DNA from: PMG-095 sp049324695
Lineage (GTDB): Bacteria > Myxococcota_A > Polyangia > Polyangiales > Polyangiaceae
Length of the DNA: 64,000 nt
Assembly (NCBI GenBank): GCA_049324695.1
Contig: JBMOMJ010000056.1
Span: forward strand, 1 to 64,000
Direction: 5' to 3'
Shown here in pieces: positions 63,604 to 64,000 of the stretch. Every line of letters starts with the position of its first letter. Position 1 is the first letter of the stretch. A program made the position numbers and the translations under genes. The notes below the pieces were generated by a model that was given only the letters and a program-made list of their open reading frames with translations, did not search any database and was not told the DNA's origin.

Positions 63604-64000
63604 ATGAGGAAGTCCCATCTGCCACTGCCAAAGCGGATGCACGAGGCAACTGGGCAGCGTGATTCTTTGCAGCGTGGAGTGGCTTGGGGCGTGAGCGTAT
63701 TCACGGCGATGTCCGCCCTCGCAGGCTGCGGCGAAGCCTTCACTAGTGGTAGTGAATCGACCGGCGGTAGCGCGGGTACGACGAATACCGGTGTCGGTGG
63801 TGCCTTGGGAGCGGGCGGCCAAACGAATGTTGCCAGCGGCGGCAACGGCAACGGCGCAGGCGGCAAGCTGATCAACAGTGGCGGGAGCCCTGCAGCAGGC
63901 ACCGGCGGCGACTCGGAGCATAGTGGCGGCGCGTGCAGCACAGGCGAGAGTCCAGCCAGCGCGGCGTGCACGGTCATCGAAGCGCTCGGTGTGTTCGTGT
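63604..64000 (+). CDS. Gly-rich lipoprotein, cut off by the window edge
   Basis: An open frame from ATG 63604 running in frame to the last base, at least 132 residues. A signal-like segment ends in the lipobox ALAGC (lipid Cys42), followed by a stalk of GG-containing repeats (GGS, GGA, GGN) and a Cys-containing start of a domain. Composition matches the vWA and lectin-like lipoproteins of this window. The globular domain and function lie beyond the edge. The long n-region before the signal leaves a later start (e.g. ATG 63637) possible. Confidence 0.75.
   Translation, partial: MRKSHLPLPKRMHEATGQRDSLQRGVAWGVSVFTAMSALAGCGEAFTSGSESTGGSAGTTNTGVGGALGAGGQTNVASGGNGNGAGGKLINSGGSPAAGTGGDSEHSGGACSTGESPASAACTVIEALGVFV

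Overview
The window looks like chromosomal DNA of a high-GC myxobacterium-type organism (Myxococcota, most likely the Polyangia side). The evidence is a close match to the MglA/MglB polarity switch, a myxobacterial-style PilZ protein, two membrane-anchored Ser/Thr kinases (one with WD40 repeats), many lipoproteins with Gly-Gly-Ser/Ala-rich linkers (vWA, lectin-like and an incomplete one at the right edge), and Cys-rich small lipoproteins. No rRNA, tRNA, CRISPR array, prophage or complete insertion sequence was recognised.

Layout. 1-112 is a 16-bp tandem repeat, followed by an ArsA-type ATPase and a lipoprotein. 1938-5329 (minus) is a ribE-ribBA-ribH-nusB operon ending in a stand-alone M17 N-terminal domain; the GTP cyclohydrolase II half of RibBA has lost its zinc and catalytic motifs. 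5390-9635 (plus) carries a Cys-rich lipoprotein coupled to alanine racemase, an exported protein and a pectate-lyase-like lipoprotein, converging on phhB and an exonuclease (minus). 11004-13552 is an RNase E/G with a very large acidic insertion plus a c-di-GMP-type PilZ protein. 13566-17976 (minus) has a vWA lipoprotein, glycerate kinase, recX, mglA and mglB, with one small basic plus-strand gene. 18201-25798 is a coupled pair of giant TPR/DUF3857/transglutaminase-like proteins, one with an intact catalytic triad and one degenerate.

27121-30354 (plus) holds a solitary FliM/SctQ-like protein, a YggS-type PLP protein and rarA. 30359-36884 (minus) has a three-repeat H-lectin-like lipoprotein, small lipoproteins, hpt, comEC and an outer-membrane protein. 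37026-43588 holds tlyA, a CPBP protease, ligA, a SUMF1-like protein, and a methyltransferase plus two acetyltransferases. 44060-52151 (plus) is a probable operon of a GH31 alpha-xylosidase-like enzyme, a WD40 receptor kinase and a GH74 xyloglucanase lipoprotein. With the pectate-lyase-like protein this suggests use of plant cell-wall polysaccharide. Then come a biuret-hydrolase-like amidase, an outer-membrane protein, an aminotransferase/lipoprotein pair, cinA, a second kinase, a small two-TM protein, clpB and an XRE regulator with a likely operator. The last kilobase (62573-63603) has no convincing gene before an incomplete lipoprotein runs off the edge.

All functional calls rest on reading motifs and protein families from the sequence; no database search was run.
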